A stretch of 64,000 nucleotides of DNA from Paracoccus sulfuroxidans (GCF_007830335.1 NZ_VLKU01000011.1:1-64000), one strand, 5' to 3'. Counted from the stretch's first letter, positions 30,734 to 41,155 are shown. Numbers and translations are program-made. Notes: generated from the sequence alone by a model not told the origin.

Positions 30734-32665
30734 TTGTCCGATACACCTGCCGCCGACCGTCCGCTGACCCCGATCCTTGACCGGGTGCAACTGCCGTCTG
30801 ACCTGAAATCGCTCAGCGATCGTGAGCTGCGGCAGCTGGCGGATGAGCTTCGCGCCGAAACCATCAGCGCGGTTTCGGTGACCGGCGGGCATCTGGGTGC
30901 GGGTCTTGGCGTCGTCGAATTGACGGTCGCCCTGCACGCGGTGTTCGACACGCCGCGCGACAAGATCATCTGGGATGTCGGCCATCAGTGCTATCCACAC
31001 AAGATTTTGACCGGCCGCCGCGACCGCATCCGCACCCTGCGGATGGAGAACGGCCTGTCGGGCTTCACCAAACGCTCGGAAAGTCCGTTTGACCCGTTCG
31101 GGGCCGGGCACAGCTCGACCTCGATCAGCGCGGCTTTGGGCTTTGCCATGGCGCGCGAGTTGGGCGGCGATCCGGGCGATGCGATTGCCGTGATCGGCGA
31201 TGGCGCGATGAGCGCGGGCATGGCGTTTGAGGCGATGAACAACGCGGGCCATCTGGGCAAGCGCATGATTGTCGTGCTGAACGACAATGAAATGTCGATT
31301 GCGCCGCCGACCGGGGCGTTCTCCAGCTATCTGACCCGGCTTTACACGCGCGGCCCGTTTCAGGAACTGAAGGCCGCCGCCAAGGGCGCGGTCAGCCTGC
31401 TGCCCTCGCCCATGCAGGAAGGCGCGAAACGCGCCCGCGACATGCTGAAGGGCATGGCCGTCGGCGGGACCTTGTTCGAAGAGCTGGGCTTTTCCTACAT
31501 CGGCCCGGTCGACGGGCATGATCTGGACCAGCTTCTGTCGCTTCTGCGCACGGTCAAGACGCGGGCGACCGGCCCGGTGCTGATCCATGCGGTGACCAAG
31601 AAGGGCAAGGGCTATGCCCCGGCCGAGCGTGCGCTCGACAAGGGCCACGCCACTGCCAAGTTCGACGTCGCGACCGGCACGCAGGCCAAGGCGAAATCGA
31701 ACGCGCCCAGCTATACCTCAGTCTTCGCCCGCGCGCTGGTGGATGAGGCGGGGCGCGACGACAAGATCGTCGCCGTGACCGCCGCCATGCCCGATGGCAC
31801 CGGCCTGAACCTCTTCGCCGAACGCTTCCCGCGCCGCTGCTTTGACGTCGGCATTGCCGAGCAGCATGCCGTGACCTTCGCCGCAGGGCTTGCGGCGGGG
31901 GGGATGAAGCCCTTCTGCGCGCTCTATTCGACCTTCCTGCAGCGCGGCTATGATCAGGTCGTCCATGACGTCGCGATCCAGCGTCTGCCGGTGCGCTTCG
32001 CCATCGACCGCGCGGGGCTGGTCGGCGCCGATGGCGCGACCCATGCGGGTGCCTATGACATCGCCTTCCTTGCGAACCTGCCCGGCATGGTCGTCATGGC
32101 CGCCGCGGATGAGGCCGAGCTGGTCCATATGGTCGCCACTGCCGCCGCGCATGACGAAGGCCCGATTGCCTTCCGCTATCCGCGCGGCGAGGGCACCGGC
32201 GTCGACATGCCCGAACGCGGCGAGCCACTGGAGATCGGCAAGGCTCGCATGATCGCCGAGGGCAAGCGCGTCGCGATCCTGTCCTTCGGCACCCGCCTCT
32301 TGGAGGTCATGCGCGCACGTGAGGCGCTGGCCGCGCGCGGCGTCACGCCGACCGTGGTCGATGCCCGCTTCGCCAAACCGCTTGACCGGCAGATGATCCT
32401 GCAGCTGGCCGCGACGCATGAGGCGCTGATCACCATTGAAGAGGGCTCGGTCGGCGGCTTCGGCAGCCTTGTCGCCCAGCTTCTGTCGGATGAGGGCGTC
32501 TTCGACCACGGCCTGCGCTTCCGCCAGATGGTCCTGCCCGATACGTTCATCGACCATGCCAGCGCCGAGGCCATGTACCGCGACGCCCGCATGAACGCCC
32601 CGGATATCGAGGCGAAGGTGCTGGAGGTGCTGGGCGTGGCGCAGATCGGGGACATGCGGGCGTAA
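30734..32665 (+). CDS. dxs: 1-deoxy-D-xylulose-5-phosphate synthase
   Basis: A 643-residue thiamine diphosphate enzyme that joins pyruvate and glyceraldehyde 3-phosphate, the first step of the MEP isoprenoid pathway. Motifs: [16 protein letters not shown], the ThDP/magnesium motif [18 protein letters not shown], the pyrimidine-domain [21 protein letters not shown] and the C-terminal transketolase-like domain. The TTG at 30734 gives the family's usual length and has GAGGGG upstream; the frame is open further left only by chance inside ispA. Together with ispA here and ispE at 55.4 kb it shows an MEP-pathway organism. Confidence 0.94.
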   Translation: MSDTPAADRPLTPILDRVQLPSDLKSLSDRELRQLADELRAETISAVSVTGGHLGAGLGVVELTVALHAVFDTPRDKIIWDVGHQCYPHKILTGRRDRIRTLRMENGLSGFTKRSESPFDPFGAGHSSTSISAALGFAMARELGGDPGDAIAVIGDGAMSAGMAFEAMNNAGHLGKRMIVVLNDNEMSIAPPTGAFSSYLTRLYTRGPFQELKAAAKGAVSLLPSPMQEGAKRARDMLKGMAVGGTLFEELGFSYIGPVDGHDLDQLLSLLRTVKTRATGPVLIHAVTKKGKGYAPAERALDKGHATAKFDVATGTQAKAKSNAPSYTSVFARALVDEAGRDDKIVAVTAAMPDGTGLNLFAERFPRRCFDVGIAEQHAVTFAAGLAAGGMKPFCALYSTFLQRGYDQVVHDVAIQRLPVRFAIDRAGLVGADGATHAGAYDIAFLANLPGMVVMAAADEAELVHMVATAAAHDEGPIAFRYPRGEGTGVDMPERGEPLEIGKARMIAEGKRVAILSFGTRLLEVMRAREALAARGVTPTVVDARFAKPLDRQMILQLAATHEALITIEEGSVGGFGSLVAQLLSDEGVFDHGLRFRQMVLPDTFIDHASAEAMYRDARMNAPDIEAKVLEVLGVAQIGDMRA

Positions 32666-32749
32666 CATCGCCCGCGTCACGGCGCCCTATCTTTACGCTG
32701 CCTCGTTGCGGGCGTAGCGTTCCGCCATCATCCCAACCCCGAGGTCGCC

Positions 32750-33382
32750 ATGCCCGAGACCGGCAATCTGATCGCATTCGCGCTGATCGCGGTCGGCATG
32801 GTGCTGACGCCCGGGCCGAACATGATCTATCTGGTCTCGCGTTCGATCTGTCAGGGGCGCATGGCGGGGCTGATCTCGCTGGGCGGGGTGGCGCTCGGGT
32901 TCGTCTTCTACATGCTTTGCGCGGCCTTCGGGCTGACGGCGCTGGTGCTGGCCGTGCCCTATGCCTATGACGCGATCCGCATCGCAGGCGCGGCTTATCT
33001 TCTGTGGATGGCATGGCAGGCGGTGCGGCCTGGCGGGCGCTCGCCCTTCGCGGTGCGGGATCTGCCGCCTGACGGTCCGCGCAAGCTGTTCCTGATGGGC
33101 TTTCTGACCAATCTGCTGAACCCCAAGATCGCCGCGATGTATCTGTCGCTGCTGCCGCAGTTCATCACGCCCGGCCATGGCTCGATCCTGATGCAGTCGC
33201 TGACGCTGGGGACGGTCCAGATCGTCATCAGCGTGACGATCAATGCGCTGATCGCGATCTCGGCGGGCTCGATTGCGGTGTTTCTGGCCCGCCGTCCGGG
33301 CTGGGCACTGGTCCAGCGCTGGCTGATGGGCACGGTTCTGGCCGGGCTCGCGATCAAAATGCTGACAGAAGCGCGCCGCTGA
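32750..33382 (+). CDS. LysE/RhtB-family amino acid exporter
   Basis: A 210-residue membrane protein with about six hydrophobic segments and the family motif GMVLTPGPNMIYLVSRSICQ near the N-terminus plus NPKIAAMYLSLLPQF in the middle. Members export lysine, threonine, homoserine or their analogues. The substrate cannot be read from sequence. It stands 84 bases after dxs. Confidence 0.87.
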   Translation: MPETGNLIAFALIAVGMVLTPGPNMIYLVSRSICQGRMAGLISLGGVALGFVFYMLCAAFGLTALVLAVPYAYDAIRIAGAAYLLWMAWQAVRPGGRSPFAVRDLPPDGPRKLFLMGFLTNLLNPKIAAMYLSLLPQFITPGHGSILMQSLTLGTVQIVISVTINALIAISAGSIAVFLARRPGWALVQRWLMGTVLAGLAIKMLTEARR

Positions 33383-33489
33383 GCCTTGCGATCATCGGCC
33401 CCTGCAGCCAAGTTCGCCGCGAAGCGAATCCGCGCCCGTCGTACTGACGACCAGCAACCAAGCCTGACCGAACCAGAACGGAGGGGGCC

Positions 33490-34203
33490 ATGACCCTCAA
33501 CACCCACCCGGAAGCGCATCCGGATGATCCGCATTACATCAGCCGTTCGGGCTGGCTTCGCGCGGCGGTGCTGGGGGCGAATGACGGCATCGTCTCGATC
33601 GGCTCGCTGATCGCGGGGGTTGCGGCGGCCGATCCCGGCCCGCAGGCCGTGCTGATCGCGGGCGTGGCCGGGCTGGTGGCCGGGGCCATGTCGATGGCGG
33701 CGGGGGAATATGTCTCGGTCTCGTCCCAGGCGGATATCGAGCGCGCGGACATCCACCGCGAACGCCGGGCGCTGCATGCCGACCCCGAGATCGAGCTGGA
33801 AGAGCTGATCGCCATTTACGAGGCGCGCGGTCTTGCGCCCGATACCGCCCGGCTGGTGGCGGTGGAGCTGACCGAACATGACGCCCTTGGCGCGCATCTG
33901 CGCGATGAACTGGGCCTGACCGATGAGCTGTCGGCCCGCCCGCTGCAGGCGGCGGTCGCCTCGGGCGTGACTTTCACGGCGGCGGGCGCGCTGCCCCTGC
34001 TGGCGGCGATCTTTGCGCCCGAGGGCATGCTGATCGCGTCCGTGCTGGTGGTCACGCTGATCGCGCTGGCGCTTTTGGGCGCGGTCGGCGCGCGGGCCGG
34101 TGGCGCGCCCGTTCGCCGCGCGGTCCTGCGGGTGATTTGCTGGGGCTCGGCCGCCATGGCGATCACCTGGGCCGTCGGCGTCATCTTTGGAATTACCGCA
34201 TGA
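33490..34203 (+). CDS. VIT1/CCC1-family membrane transporter
   Basis: A 237-residue protein with about five membrane segments. It has the family start GWLRAAVLGANDGIVSIGSL and AGAMSMAAGEYVSVSSQADIERADI, then a soluble acidic loop (about residues 80-140) that in plant VIT1 binds metal, and three more membrane segments. Family members move Fe2+ or Mn2+ out of the cytoplasm. GGAGGGGGCC precedes the ATG. It is followed 11 bases later by a secreted SH3 protein. Confidence 0.87.
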   Translation: MTLNTHPEAHPDDPHYISRSGWLRAAVLGANDGIVSIGSLIAGVAAADPGPQAVLIAGVAGLVAGAMSMAAGEYVSVSSQADIERADIHRERRALHADPEIELEELIAIYEARGLAPDTARLVAVELTEHDALGAHLRDELGLTDELSARPLQAAVASGVTFTAAGALPLLAAIFAPEGMLIASVLVVTLIALALLGAVGARAGGAPVRRAVLRVICWGSAAMAITWAVGVIFGITA

Positions 34204-34214
34204 AAGGAAGAACC

Positions 34215-34838
34215 ATGCTGCGTCCCTGCCTGTTTGCCCTGGCCCTGTCGCTGCTGCCTCTGGGGGCAAGCGCGCAGTCGCTGCCCGATCTTTACGACGT
34301 CTCGGGCGTGGCTGCGAATGACGTGCTGAATGTGCGCGCGTCGCCGGATGCGAAGGCCTCGGTTCTGGGTGAGCTGCCCCCCGATGCCCGCGGGCTGGAG
34401 GTGCTGGCGCTGGATCCTTCGGGCAAATGGGCGCAGGTGAACATGGGCGAGCAGGCGGGCTGGGTCTCGACCCGGTTCATCAAGGCGCGCCCGACAGTCT
34501 GGGTGCATGGGCGCCTGCCCGAGACTTTGTCCTGCTCGGGGACCGAGCCTTTCTGGTCGCTGCGCCAGAAGGACGGCGGCCTTGTCCTGTCGCAGCCCGA
34601 CGCGGGCGACCGCGCCCTGACGCTGCGCACCACGCTGGATCGCGGATTCGAGGGCGACCGGATGCGCGCGCTGATCGCGGGCGACGGGGCGGGGCGGCTG
34701 ACGGCGGTGATCCAGCCTGCCGCATGCTCGGACGGGATGTCGGATCGCAGCTTCGGGCTCAGCGGCACGCTGATCCTTGACGGCAGCGGCACGTCTTCGC
34801 GCATGCTGACGGGCTGCTGCTCGATCGCGCCGCGCTAA
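34215..34838 (+). CDS. Secreted SH3-domain protein
   Basis: A 207-residue protein with a signal peptide (MLRPCLFALALSLLPLGASAQ) and a bacterial SH3 domain at about residues 28-95 (NDVLNVRASPDAKASVLGEL, KWAQVNMGEQAGWVSTRFI). The second half has a DUF-like region with GTEPFWSLR and two cysteines near the end (GCCSIAPR and AACSDGM). Probably periplasmic and associated with cell wall or stress. ATG 34215 is preceded by AAGGAAG; longer readings of the frame overlap the upstream gene. Confidence 0.8.
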   Translation: MLRPCLFALALSLLPLGASAQSLPDLYDVSGVAANDVLNVRASPDAKASVLGELPPDARGLEVLALDPSGKWAQVNMGEQAGWVSTRFIKARPTVWVHGRLPETLSCSGTEPFWSLRQKDGGLVLSQPDAGDRALTLRTTLDRGFEGDRMRALIAGDGAGRLTAVIQPAACSDGMSDRSFGLSGTLILDGSGTSSRMLTGCCSIAPR

Positions 34839-34844
34839 GGGGGC

Positions 34845-35705
34845 CTAGACCCCCTCGGCGGCGGCCAGCGCGGCCAGACCGGCGCGATAATCGGGATAAA
34901 GCAGGCGCACGCCCAGCTCTGACTTGATCCGCCGGTTCGAGACGCGCTTGCTTTCCGCATAGAAGGACCGCGCCATCGGGGTCATGGGCGCGGTCTGGTA
35001 ATCCTCGACCGGGGGCAGGGGTAGGCCCGCAAGTTCGGCGGCATGGCCGATGACCTCTTCCGGGGGCACCGGATCGTCGTCGCAGACGTTATAGACCGCG
35101 CCGGGCTTCGGCTGCCGGATCGAGGCCAGCAGGACCTGCGCGATATCCTCGACATGCGCGCGCGAAAAGATCTGGCCGGGCTTCACGATCCGCCGCGCCT
35201 GACCCGAGCGCAGCTTGGCAAAAGGCCCGCGCCCCGGCCCATAGATGCCCGCAAGGCGGAAGATATGCAGGGGCAGGCCGTGCTGATCTGCCAGCTCGCG
35301 CCAGTCGCGCTCGGCCCGGACGCGCTGTTCGCCGCGCTTCGTCGCAGGTGTCAGGGGGGTGGTTTCATCGACCCAGCCGCCCTGATGATCGCCATAGACG
35401 GCGGTCGTCGACAGATAGCCGATCCAGCCGGCCTTGGACTTCGCCAGATCATCCGTGAAGGTTGCCAGCACCGGATCGCCCTCATCAGGCGCAATCGAGA
35501 TCAGGATCGCATCGGCCTCGGCCATCGCCTGACGCACGGCATCTTCCTGCCCCGGCCAGCGCAGGGGCGTGGCCCCGGTGGCGCGCACCCTCTCGACGCA
35601 TTCGCGCGTGGTGCCCGTCACCTGCCAGCCCTGCGCCAGCAGCAGCGGGGTCAGATATCCGGCCGTATAGCCATGGCCCAGAACCAGCATGCGCCCTGTC
35701 ATCAT
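34845..35705 (-). CDS. SDR-family NAD(P)-dependent epimerase-like protein (YeeZ-type)
   Basis: A 286-residue extended SDR. The dinucleotide motif is MLVLGHGYTAGYL (GxGxxA form), followed by YLSTTAVYGDHQGGWVDE and AERDW in place of a strict YxxxK, then FRLAGIYGPGRGP. This pattern is that of YeeZ/atypical SDRs, whose substrates are not established. It overlaps the LLM oxidoreductase gene by one base and is transcribed with it. Confidence 0.82.
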   Translation of the reverse strand: MMTGRMLVLGHGYTAGYLTPLLLAQGWQVTGTTRECVERVRATGATPLRWPGQEDAVRQAMAEADAILISIAPDEGDPVLATFTDDLAKSKAGWIGYLSTTAVYGDHQGGWVDETTPLTPATKRGEQRVRAERDWRELADQHGLPLHIFRLAGIYGPGRGPFAKLRSGQARRIVKPGQIFSRAHVEDIAQVLLASIRQPKPGAVYNVCDDDPVPPEEVIGHAAELAGLPLPPVEDYQTAPMTPMARSFYAESKRVSNRRIKSELGVRLLYPDYRAGLAALAAAEGV

Positions 35706-36685
35706 CAGCCCTTCAGGATCTCGGCGGCCATCTGGAACGAGCGTTGCCGGGCCTCCTGATCGTAGATATTGCCCACAAGGATCAGCTCATCGGGGCGATG
35801 GCGGGCGATCAGGCGGTCCAGCTCGGCCTTCACGGTGTCGGGCGCGCCGACCGCGCTGACGCTGAGCGAGGCATCGACCGTCGGGCGGATGCGCACCGGG
35901 ATCACCTCTTCCAGATCGCGCACGGGCGGCGGCAGCTTGCCGGGCTGACCGGTGCGCAGGCGCGCGAAGGATTGCTGCTGGCTGCTGCGCAGGAATTGCG
36001 CCTCCTCATCGGTGTCGGCGACGACCACGTTCACCGCCAGCATGAAGCGCGGGGCCTGCCCGAACTCGGTCGGCTGGAAGCGTTCGCGATAGATGCGCAG
36101 CGCCTCGTCCAGCTCGAACGGGGCGAAGTGGCTGGCGAAGGAATAGGGCAGGCCCAGGGCGGCAGCCAGGCTTGCGCCGTAAAGCGACGAGCCGAGGATC
36201 CAGACCGGGACATTGGTGCCCTGACCCGGATGCGCCTCGACCGCCGCGCCGGGTCGGGCGGGGCCCAGATAGCGCAGCAGTTCCACCACATCATTCGGGA
36301 AATCGTCGTTGCGCTGCATGTTGCGGCGCAGGGCGTGCATGACAGCCCCGTCTCCGCCCGGCGCGCGGCCAAGGCCAAGATCGATGCGGTCGCCATGGAT
36401 GGTGGCCAGCGTCCCGAACTGCTCGGCAATGGCCAGCGGCGCATGATTGGGCAGCATCACGCCCCCCGCGCCCACGCGGATCGTGCCGGTATGGTCCGCG
36501 ACATGGTTGATCAGCACCGAGGTCGCGGCGCTCGCGATGCCCACCATGTTGTGGTGCTCGGCCAGCCAGAAGCGGTGATAACCCCATTCCTCGGCCTTCT
36601 GGGCCATCAAGACGGCATTGGCGATCGCCTGCCGTGCGTCCGCGCCTTCGGCAACCACTGCCAGATCAAGTATCGAAATTTGCAT
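35705..36685 (-). CDS. LLM-class (luciferase-like) flavin-dependent oxidoreductase
   Basis: A 326-residue TIM-barrel flavoprotein of the bacterial luciferase family, single-component type. Recognisable: [40 protein letters not shown], and [16 protein letters not shown], the segment found in the YhbW/MsnO8-like subgroup. Uses reduced FMN or F420-like chemistry on unknown substrates. Divergent from amn with about 100 bases between starts. Confidence 0.86.
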   Translation of the reverse strand: MQISILDLAVVAEGADARQAIANAVLMAQKAEEWGYHRFWLAEHHNMVGIASAATSVLINHVADHTGTIRVGAGGVMLPNHAPLAIAEQFGTLATIHGDRIDLGLGRAPGGDGAVMHALRRNMQRNDDFPNDVVELLRYLGPARPGAAVEAHPGQGTNVPVWILGSSLYGASLAAALGLPYSFASHFAPFELDEALRIYRERFQPTEFGQAPRFMLAVNVVVADTDEEAQFLRSSQQQSFARLRTGQPGKLPPPVRDLEEVIPVRIRPTVDASLSVSAVGAPDTVKAELDRLIARHRPDELILVGNIYDQEARQRSFQMAAEILKG

Positions 36686-36788
36686 CGCGACCGGTCCTTG
36701 CTTTTGTCATCAGATAGGGATCGGTGTCCTTGCTTGCCACCCCCCTGCGACGCTGGCACAGTCATCGCAGCCGCTATTGGAGAGCCTG

Positions 36789-38273
36789 ATGAGCAAAGAT
36801 ATTGGCCGACTGCCGATCCGGACGCCCGATCCGGTCGCACGCCAGCAGTTCGATAATCCCGCGGCAGCGGTGAACCGGCTGATCGAGCTTTACGAGATCG
36901 CGACCAGCTTTCTGCTGGAGAATTTCCTGAAGGTCCTGCATGGCGAGCCTCCGGCCGCCCGCTACCGCGCCTTCTACCCCGAGCTGCGGCTGACCACGAC
37001 GCAGCATTCCAAGACGGATTCGCGTCTGGCCTTCGGTCATGTGGCGCTGCCCGGCACCTATTCGACCACGGTGACCCGGCCCGACCTGTTTCGCGGCTAT
37101 CTGACAGAACAGATCGAGCTGTTGATGCGCAATCACAACGTCCCGGTCGTCGTCGAATACAGCGAAACGCCCATGCCCGTGCATTTCGCCGTCGCCACCC
37201 AAAGCGACCTGAACGTCCCGCAAGAGGGCGTGCTGAACTTCTCGCTGCGGGATGTCTTTGACGTGCCGGATCTGGCGACGACGAATGATGACATCGTGAA
37301 CGGCACAGCCGAAACGAACCCCGACGGTAGCCACCCGCTGGCACCCTTCACCGCGCAGCGCGTCGACTACTCGCTGGCGCGGCTGGCGCATTACACCGCG
37401 ACCCTGCCCGAGCATTTCCAGAATTTCGTGATGTTCACGAACTATCAGTTCTACGTCGATGAGTTCGAGGCCTTCGCGCGGCGCGCGCTGGCCGATCCGA
37501 ACTCGGATTACATCGGCTTCGTCGGGCCGGGCAATCAGGTGCTGGAACGCCCCGAGGATGTGCTGGTCACGGGGGCCAAGACCCCGCAGATGCCCGCCTA
37601 TCACCTCAAGCGCGCGGATGGCGACGGGATCACGCTGGTCAACATCGGCGTCGGCCCGTCGAACGCCAAGACCGCGACCGACCATATCGCCGTGCTGCGC
37701 CCGCATGCCTGGCTGATGGTCGGCCATTGCGCGGGGCTGCGCAACAGCCAGTCGCTGGGCGATTTCGTTCTGGCGCATGCGTATTTGCGCGAAGATCACG
37801 TGCTGGACGCCGACCTGCCGGTCTGGGTGCCGATCCCCGCGCTGGCCGAGGTGCAGGTCGCCCTGCAAGAGGCCGTGGCCGAGGTCACCGAGCTGGAGGG
37901 CTATGAGCTGAAGCGCATCATGCGGACCGGCACGGTGGCGACCATCGACAACCGCAACTGGGAGCTGCGCGACAACTCGGGCCCCGTGCAGCGGCTGTCG
38001 CAATCGCGCGCGGTGGCGCTGGACATGGAAAGCGCGACCATTGCCGCGAACGGCTTCCGCTTCCGCGTGCCCTATGGAACGCTGCTCTGCGTGTCGGACA
38101 AGCCCCTGCACGGAGAGCTGAAGCTGCCCGGCATGGCGACCGATTTTTACCGCACTCAGGTCGCGAACCACCTGCTGATAGGGATTCGCGCCATGGAGAA
38201 GCTGCGCGACACGCCACTGGACCGGATCCACTCACGCAAGCTGCGTTCGTTCAATGAAACGGCCTTCCTTTAG
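36789..38273 (+). CDS. amn: AMP nucleosidase
   Basis: A 494-residue enzyme that splits AMP into adenine and ribose 5-phosphate. The N-terminal AMP nucleosidase domain is followed by a nucleoside-phosphorylase-like catalytic domain with VNIGVGPSNAKTATDHIAVL, WLMVGHCAGLRNSQSLGDFV and ALDMESATIAANGFRF, where the Asp/Glu bind ribose and base. ATG 36789 gives the usual length. It stands alone, divergent from the LLM oxidoreductase, and ends with the family-typical RSFNETAFL. Confidence 0.93.
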   Translation: MSKDIGRLPIRTPDPVARQQFDNPAAAVNRLIELYEIATSFLLENFLKVLHGEPPAARYRAFYPELRLTTTQHSKTDSRLAFGHVALPGTYSTTVTRPDLFRGYLTEQIELLMRNHNVPVVVEYSETPMPVHFAVATQSDLNVPQEGVLNFSLRDVFDVPDLATTNDDIVNGTAETNPDGSHPLAPFTAQRVDYSLARLAHYTATLPEHFQNFVMFTNYQFYVDEFEAFARRALADPNSDYIGFVGPGNQVLERPEDVLVTGAKTPQMPAYHLKRADGDGITLVNIGVGPSNAKTATDHIAVLRPHAWLMVGHCAGLRNSQSLGDFVLAHAYLREDHVLDADLPVWVPIPALAEVQVALQEAVAEVTELEGYELKRIMRTGTVATIDNRNWELRDNSGPVQRLSQSRAVALDMESATIAANGFRFRVPYGTLLCVSDKPLHGELKLPGMATDFYRTQVANHLLIGIRAMEKLRDTPLDRIHSRKLRSFNETAFL

Positions 38274-38324
38274 GCGGAGGCCCGCATTTCGCTGCGTTCT
38301 TTGAGGATTTCCACAGGAAATCGC

Positions 38325-38353
38325 TTGAAAACGGTTCAAAAAGCTTGTGTAGC
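38325..38353 (+). promoter_or_regulatory. Possible promoter/operator of the HU gene
   Basis: TTGAAA at 38325-38330 could be a -35 box; 17 bases later TGTAGC is only a weak -10. The -35 overlaps the short palindrome TTGAA-AACGG-TTCAA (38325-38339), which could be an operator. The region lies about 65-90 bases before the HU start and is AT-richer than the surroundings. Confidence 0.3.
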
Positions 38354-38415
38354 GATATTCATGCCGCCAAGGTGGCGCCCAGAATTTCCCCTAAGGGACA
38401 ACGAGGAGACAGAAT

Positions 38416-38715
38416 ATGGCCATGGCCAACACCAAACCGATGACCAAAACCCAACTGGTTGCCACTCTGGCCGAAGAAATGGGCAGCGACAAGAAAACCG
38501 CGACCGCAGCGCTGGACGCGCTGTCGAACGTCGTGGCGCGCACGGTCGCCGAGGGTGGTGCAGTCACGCTGCCGGGCATCGGCAAAGTTGCTTGCCGCGC
38601 ACGCCCCGAGCGTCAGGTCCGCAACCCGCAGACCCAGGAAATGATGACCAAGCCTGCCGACAAGGTGGTCAAGGTGACGATCGCGAAAGCGCTGAAAGAC
38701 AGCGTCAACGGCTGA
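38416..38715 (+). CDS. HU-family DNA-binding protein
   Basis: A 99-residue nucleoid protein of the HU/IHF fold. TKTQLVATLAEEMGSDKKTA is the N-terminal helical dimer part, and GAVTLPGIGKVACRARPERQ with RNPQTQE is the DNA-embracing beta arm, keeping the conserved RNPQT proline tip. It lacks a transmembrane or extension segment. ATG 38416 follows GAGGAGACAG; an ATG two codons later is also possible. Strong terminator immediately downstream. Confidence 0.9.
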   Translation: MAMANTKPMTKTQLVATLAEEMGSDKKTATAALDALSNVVARTVAEGGAVTLPGIGKVACRARPERQVRNPQTQEMMTKPADKVVKVTIAKALKDSVNG

Positions 38716-38740
38716 TCCTGCATCCTGCAGAACACGACAT

Positions 38741-38768
38741 GGCCGTACCCGTCCGGGTGCGGCCTTTT
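38741..38768 (+). terminator. Rho-independent terminator of the HU gene
   Basis: GGCCGTACCC-GTCC-GGGTGCGGCC forms a 10-bp stem with one G-T pair and a four-base loop, followed by TTTT. It lies 26 bases after the HU stop and before the DMT transporter gene. Confidence 0.85.
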
Positions 38769-38835
38769 CATTTCTGACGCGCGCAGGCATTGCTTGTCCC
38801 TGAACGTGCCGCGACCCGAGTCGAAAGGAAAAATC

Positions 38836-39747
38836 GTGGATCTCAAATCCATCGCCATGGGCATCGGTTTTGCCTTCTTCTGGGCCTCGGCCTTCACCTC
38901 GACCCGGGTGATCGTGCAGGCCGCGCCGCCTCTGATGGCGCTGCTGATCCGCTTTGCGCTTTCGGCCGTGCTGGCGATCCTGCTGGCGCGGATGATGGGG
39001 CAAAGCTGGAAATTGAACCGTGCCGAATGGCGAACGGTGGTGATCTTCGGCATCTGCCAGAACGCCCTTTATCTGGGCCTCAACTGGGTCGGCATGCAGA
39101 CGGTCGAGGCCTCAGCCGCCTCGATCATCGCCTCGATGATGCCGCTTCTGGTGGCGCTGTTGGGCTGGGCGGCCATGGGCGAGAAGCTGCGCCCGATGGC
39201 GGTCGTCGGGCTGATCGCGGGCGGCGTCGGCGTCTGCATCATCATGGGCGTGCGGCTGAACCACGGGCTCGACGTGTTCGGGACCATGCTGTGCCTGTTT
39301 GGCGCGGTGGCGCTGGCGCTGGCGACGCTGGCCTCGCGCGGGGCAGGGGGCAGCCGCAACATGATGATGATCGTGGGGCTGCAGATGGCCATCGGCTCGC
39401 TGGCGCTGCTGCTGCCTGCCGCATGGCTGGAATGGGGCCAGCCCATCCATTGGAGCTGGACGCTGGTTTGGGCCTTCCTCTACACGGTCATCGTGCCCGG
39501 CATCGTCGCCACCTGGATCTGGTTTTTGCTGGTCGGGCGCATCGGCGCGGTGCGGGCGGCGACCTTCCACTTCCTGTCGCCGCTCTTCGGCGTCATCATC
39601 GCGGCGCTTCTGCTGAACGAACGCTTCGGCCTGTCGGATGTGGTGGGCGCGGCCATCGTCGCCGTCGGCATCCTGATGGTGCAGATCGCCCGCATCCCGA
39701 CGCCGCAGACCGCGACGACAGCGGCCCCCGAGACGAAGCCGCAGTAA
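38836..39747 (+). CDS. EamA-family (DMT) transporter
   Basis: A 303-residue protein with about ten membrane segments in two EamA repeats, as in RhaT/YdcZ-type drug/metabolite transporters. The GTG at 38836 is chosen because AAAGGAAAA precedes it; the frame is open 14 codons further upstream without a binding site. FWASAFTSTRVIVQAAPPLM is the typical N-terminal repeat start. Substrate unknown. It meets the class V aminotransferase gene tail to tail. Confidence 0.85.
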   Translation: MDLKSIAMGIGFAFFWASAFTSTRVIVQAAPPLMALLIRFALSAVLAILLARMMGQSWKLNRAEWRTVVIFGICQNALYLGLNWVGMQTVEASAASIIASMMPLLVALLGWAAMGEKLRPMAVVGLIAGGVGVCIIMGVRLNHGLDVFGTMLCLFGAVALALATLASRGAGGSRNMMMIVGLQMAIGSLALLLPAAWLEWGQPIHWSWTLVWAFLYTVIVPGIVATWIWFLLVGRIGAVRAATFHFLSPLFGVIIAALLLNERFGLSDVVGAAIVAVGILMVQIARIPTPQTATTAAPETKPQ

Positions 39748-39751
39748 GCCC

Positions 39752-41155
39752 CTATTCGGCGGCGAGCGGGGTAAAGATCGCCGTCGCCTGATCGCAGTGA
39801 TAGTGCTGCAGATAGGCCGGGGCGCGGTCGGCCAGATCGCAGACGGCATTCAGGATCGCGTCGATTTCGGCCTGATCGGCGGCCCAGCACAGGTTCAGGC
39901 GCACGAAGCCCGGCTTCTGGATCTCTTCCCCGGCCAGAATGGCGGCGCGCAGCTGTTGCGACTGCTTCGGGCCAAGGCCCAGCAGGCGGTGAACATAGGG
40001 GCCGGCGCAGGCACAGCCGCCGCGCGCCTGCACGCCATGCAGATCCGACAGCATCCGCGTTATCAACTGCTGGTGAATATATCCGCCATGCCCGTCGCGG
40101 ATGCGCAGGGACAGGATCGGCAGGCGCGGGCAGTCGGTGTTGCCCAGAAGCTCGATGCGCGGATGCGCCTTCAGGCGAGTCATCCCGCGGTGCAGCCACG
40201 CCTCATGCCGGGCCGAGATGCGGTCCTGACCGACGCGATCCTTCAGCAGCAGCGCCAGCGCGGCGCGGATGTCGCCCAGCACATTGGGCGTGCCGCCTTC
40301 CTCGCGCGCCTCGACATTGGTGGCGTAATCATGCCCCTCGGGCGAGACGAAGCGGACGGTCCCGCCCCCCGGCAGCGTCGGCACCTGCGTCATCACGGCG
40401 TCGCGGCGCAGGATCATCACGCCCGAGGCGCCCGGCCCGCCGATGAACTTGTGGGGCGACAGAACGACCGCATCCATGCCAAGGCCCAGATCAATCGGCA
40501 GATAGGGCGCCCCGCCCGCATAGTCCCAGATGACCTTCGCCCCCGCCGCCTTCAGCCGCGCGGTGACCGCCGCCACATCGCAGAGGATCCCGGTGACGTT
40601 CGAGGCCGCCGAAAACGCGCCAACGACCGGCCCTTCGGCACCCGCTAGCGCCTCGTCCAGCGCCGCCATATCGGGGCCACCCGTGGCCGCCTCGGGGATC
40701 TCGATCACGGTCGCGCCGCTTTCGCGCCAGGGCAGGATGTTCGAGTGATGCTCATAGGGGCCGATCAGCACCGTCGTGCCGGGGCCGACCGCCAGCAGAT
40801 GCACCAGCCGGTTCAGCCCCGCCGTCGCACCCGAGCCAGTGAAGATCACCGCGTGATCGCCCGTGGCGTGGCAGCAGTCGCGGATCGCCTGCCGCGCGGC
40901 GCGGCGCAGGCGGGTCATCATGCCGCCGCAATGGCTGGCCTCGGTATGGCTGTTGGCGTACCAAGGCAGGACCTCGGCCATGATCCATTCCTCGACCTGC
41001 CGCAGTGCCCGCCCCGAGGCGACGTAATCGGCATAGATCATCCGGCGCGGCCCGAACGGCCCCTGGATCACCGCATCATGCCCGATCAGCCCGGCCTGCA
41101 CCGAGGCCAATGCGTCATCGCCCAGACGATCCAGAAATGATTGAAACGCGCTCAT
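39752..41155 (-). CDS. Class V aminotransferase (cysteine-desulfurase-like PLP enzyme)
   Basis: A 467-residue fold-type I PLP enzyme. The cofactor lysine is in VVLSPHKFIGGPGASG, the Asp that holds the pyridine nitrogen is in VIWDYAGGAPY, and EASHCGGMMTRLRRAAR and FTGSGATAGLNRLV fit the NifS/SufS superfamily. A cysteine-containing loop, QARGGCACAGPYVHRLLG, lies where desulfurases carry their catalytic Cys. It is divergent from an Lrp-type regulator, which probably controls it, suggesting an amino acid substrate. I would not call it IscS or SufS because it is not in an Fe-S operon and is longer. Confidence 0.82.
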   Translation of the reverse strand: MSAFQSFLDRLGDDALASVQAGLIGHDAVIQGPFGPRRMIYADYVASGRALRQVEEWIMAEVLPWYANSHTEASHCGGMMTRLRRAARQAIRDCCHATGDHAVIFTGSGATAGLNRLVHLLAVGPGTTVLIGPYEHHSNILPWRESGATVIEIPEAATGGPDMAALDEALAGAEGPVVGAFSAASNVTGILCDVAAVTARLKAAGAKVIWDYAGGAPYLPIDLGLGMDAVVLSPHKFIGGPGASGVMILRRDAVMTQVPTLPGGGTVRFVSPEGHDYATNVEAREEGGTPNVLGDIRAALALLLKDRVGQDRISARHEAWLHRGMTRLKAHPRIELLGNTDCPRLPILSLRIRDGHGGYIHQQLITRMLSDLHGVQARGGCACAGPYVHRLLGLGPKQSQQLRAAILAGEEIQKPGFVRLNLCWAADQAEIDAILNAVCDLADRAPAYLQHYHCDQATAIFTPLAAE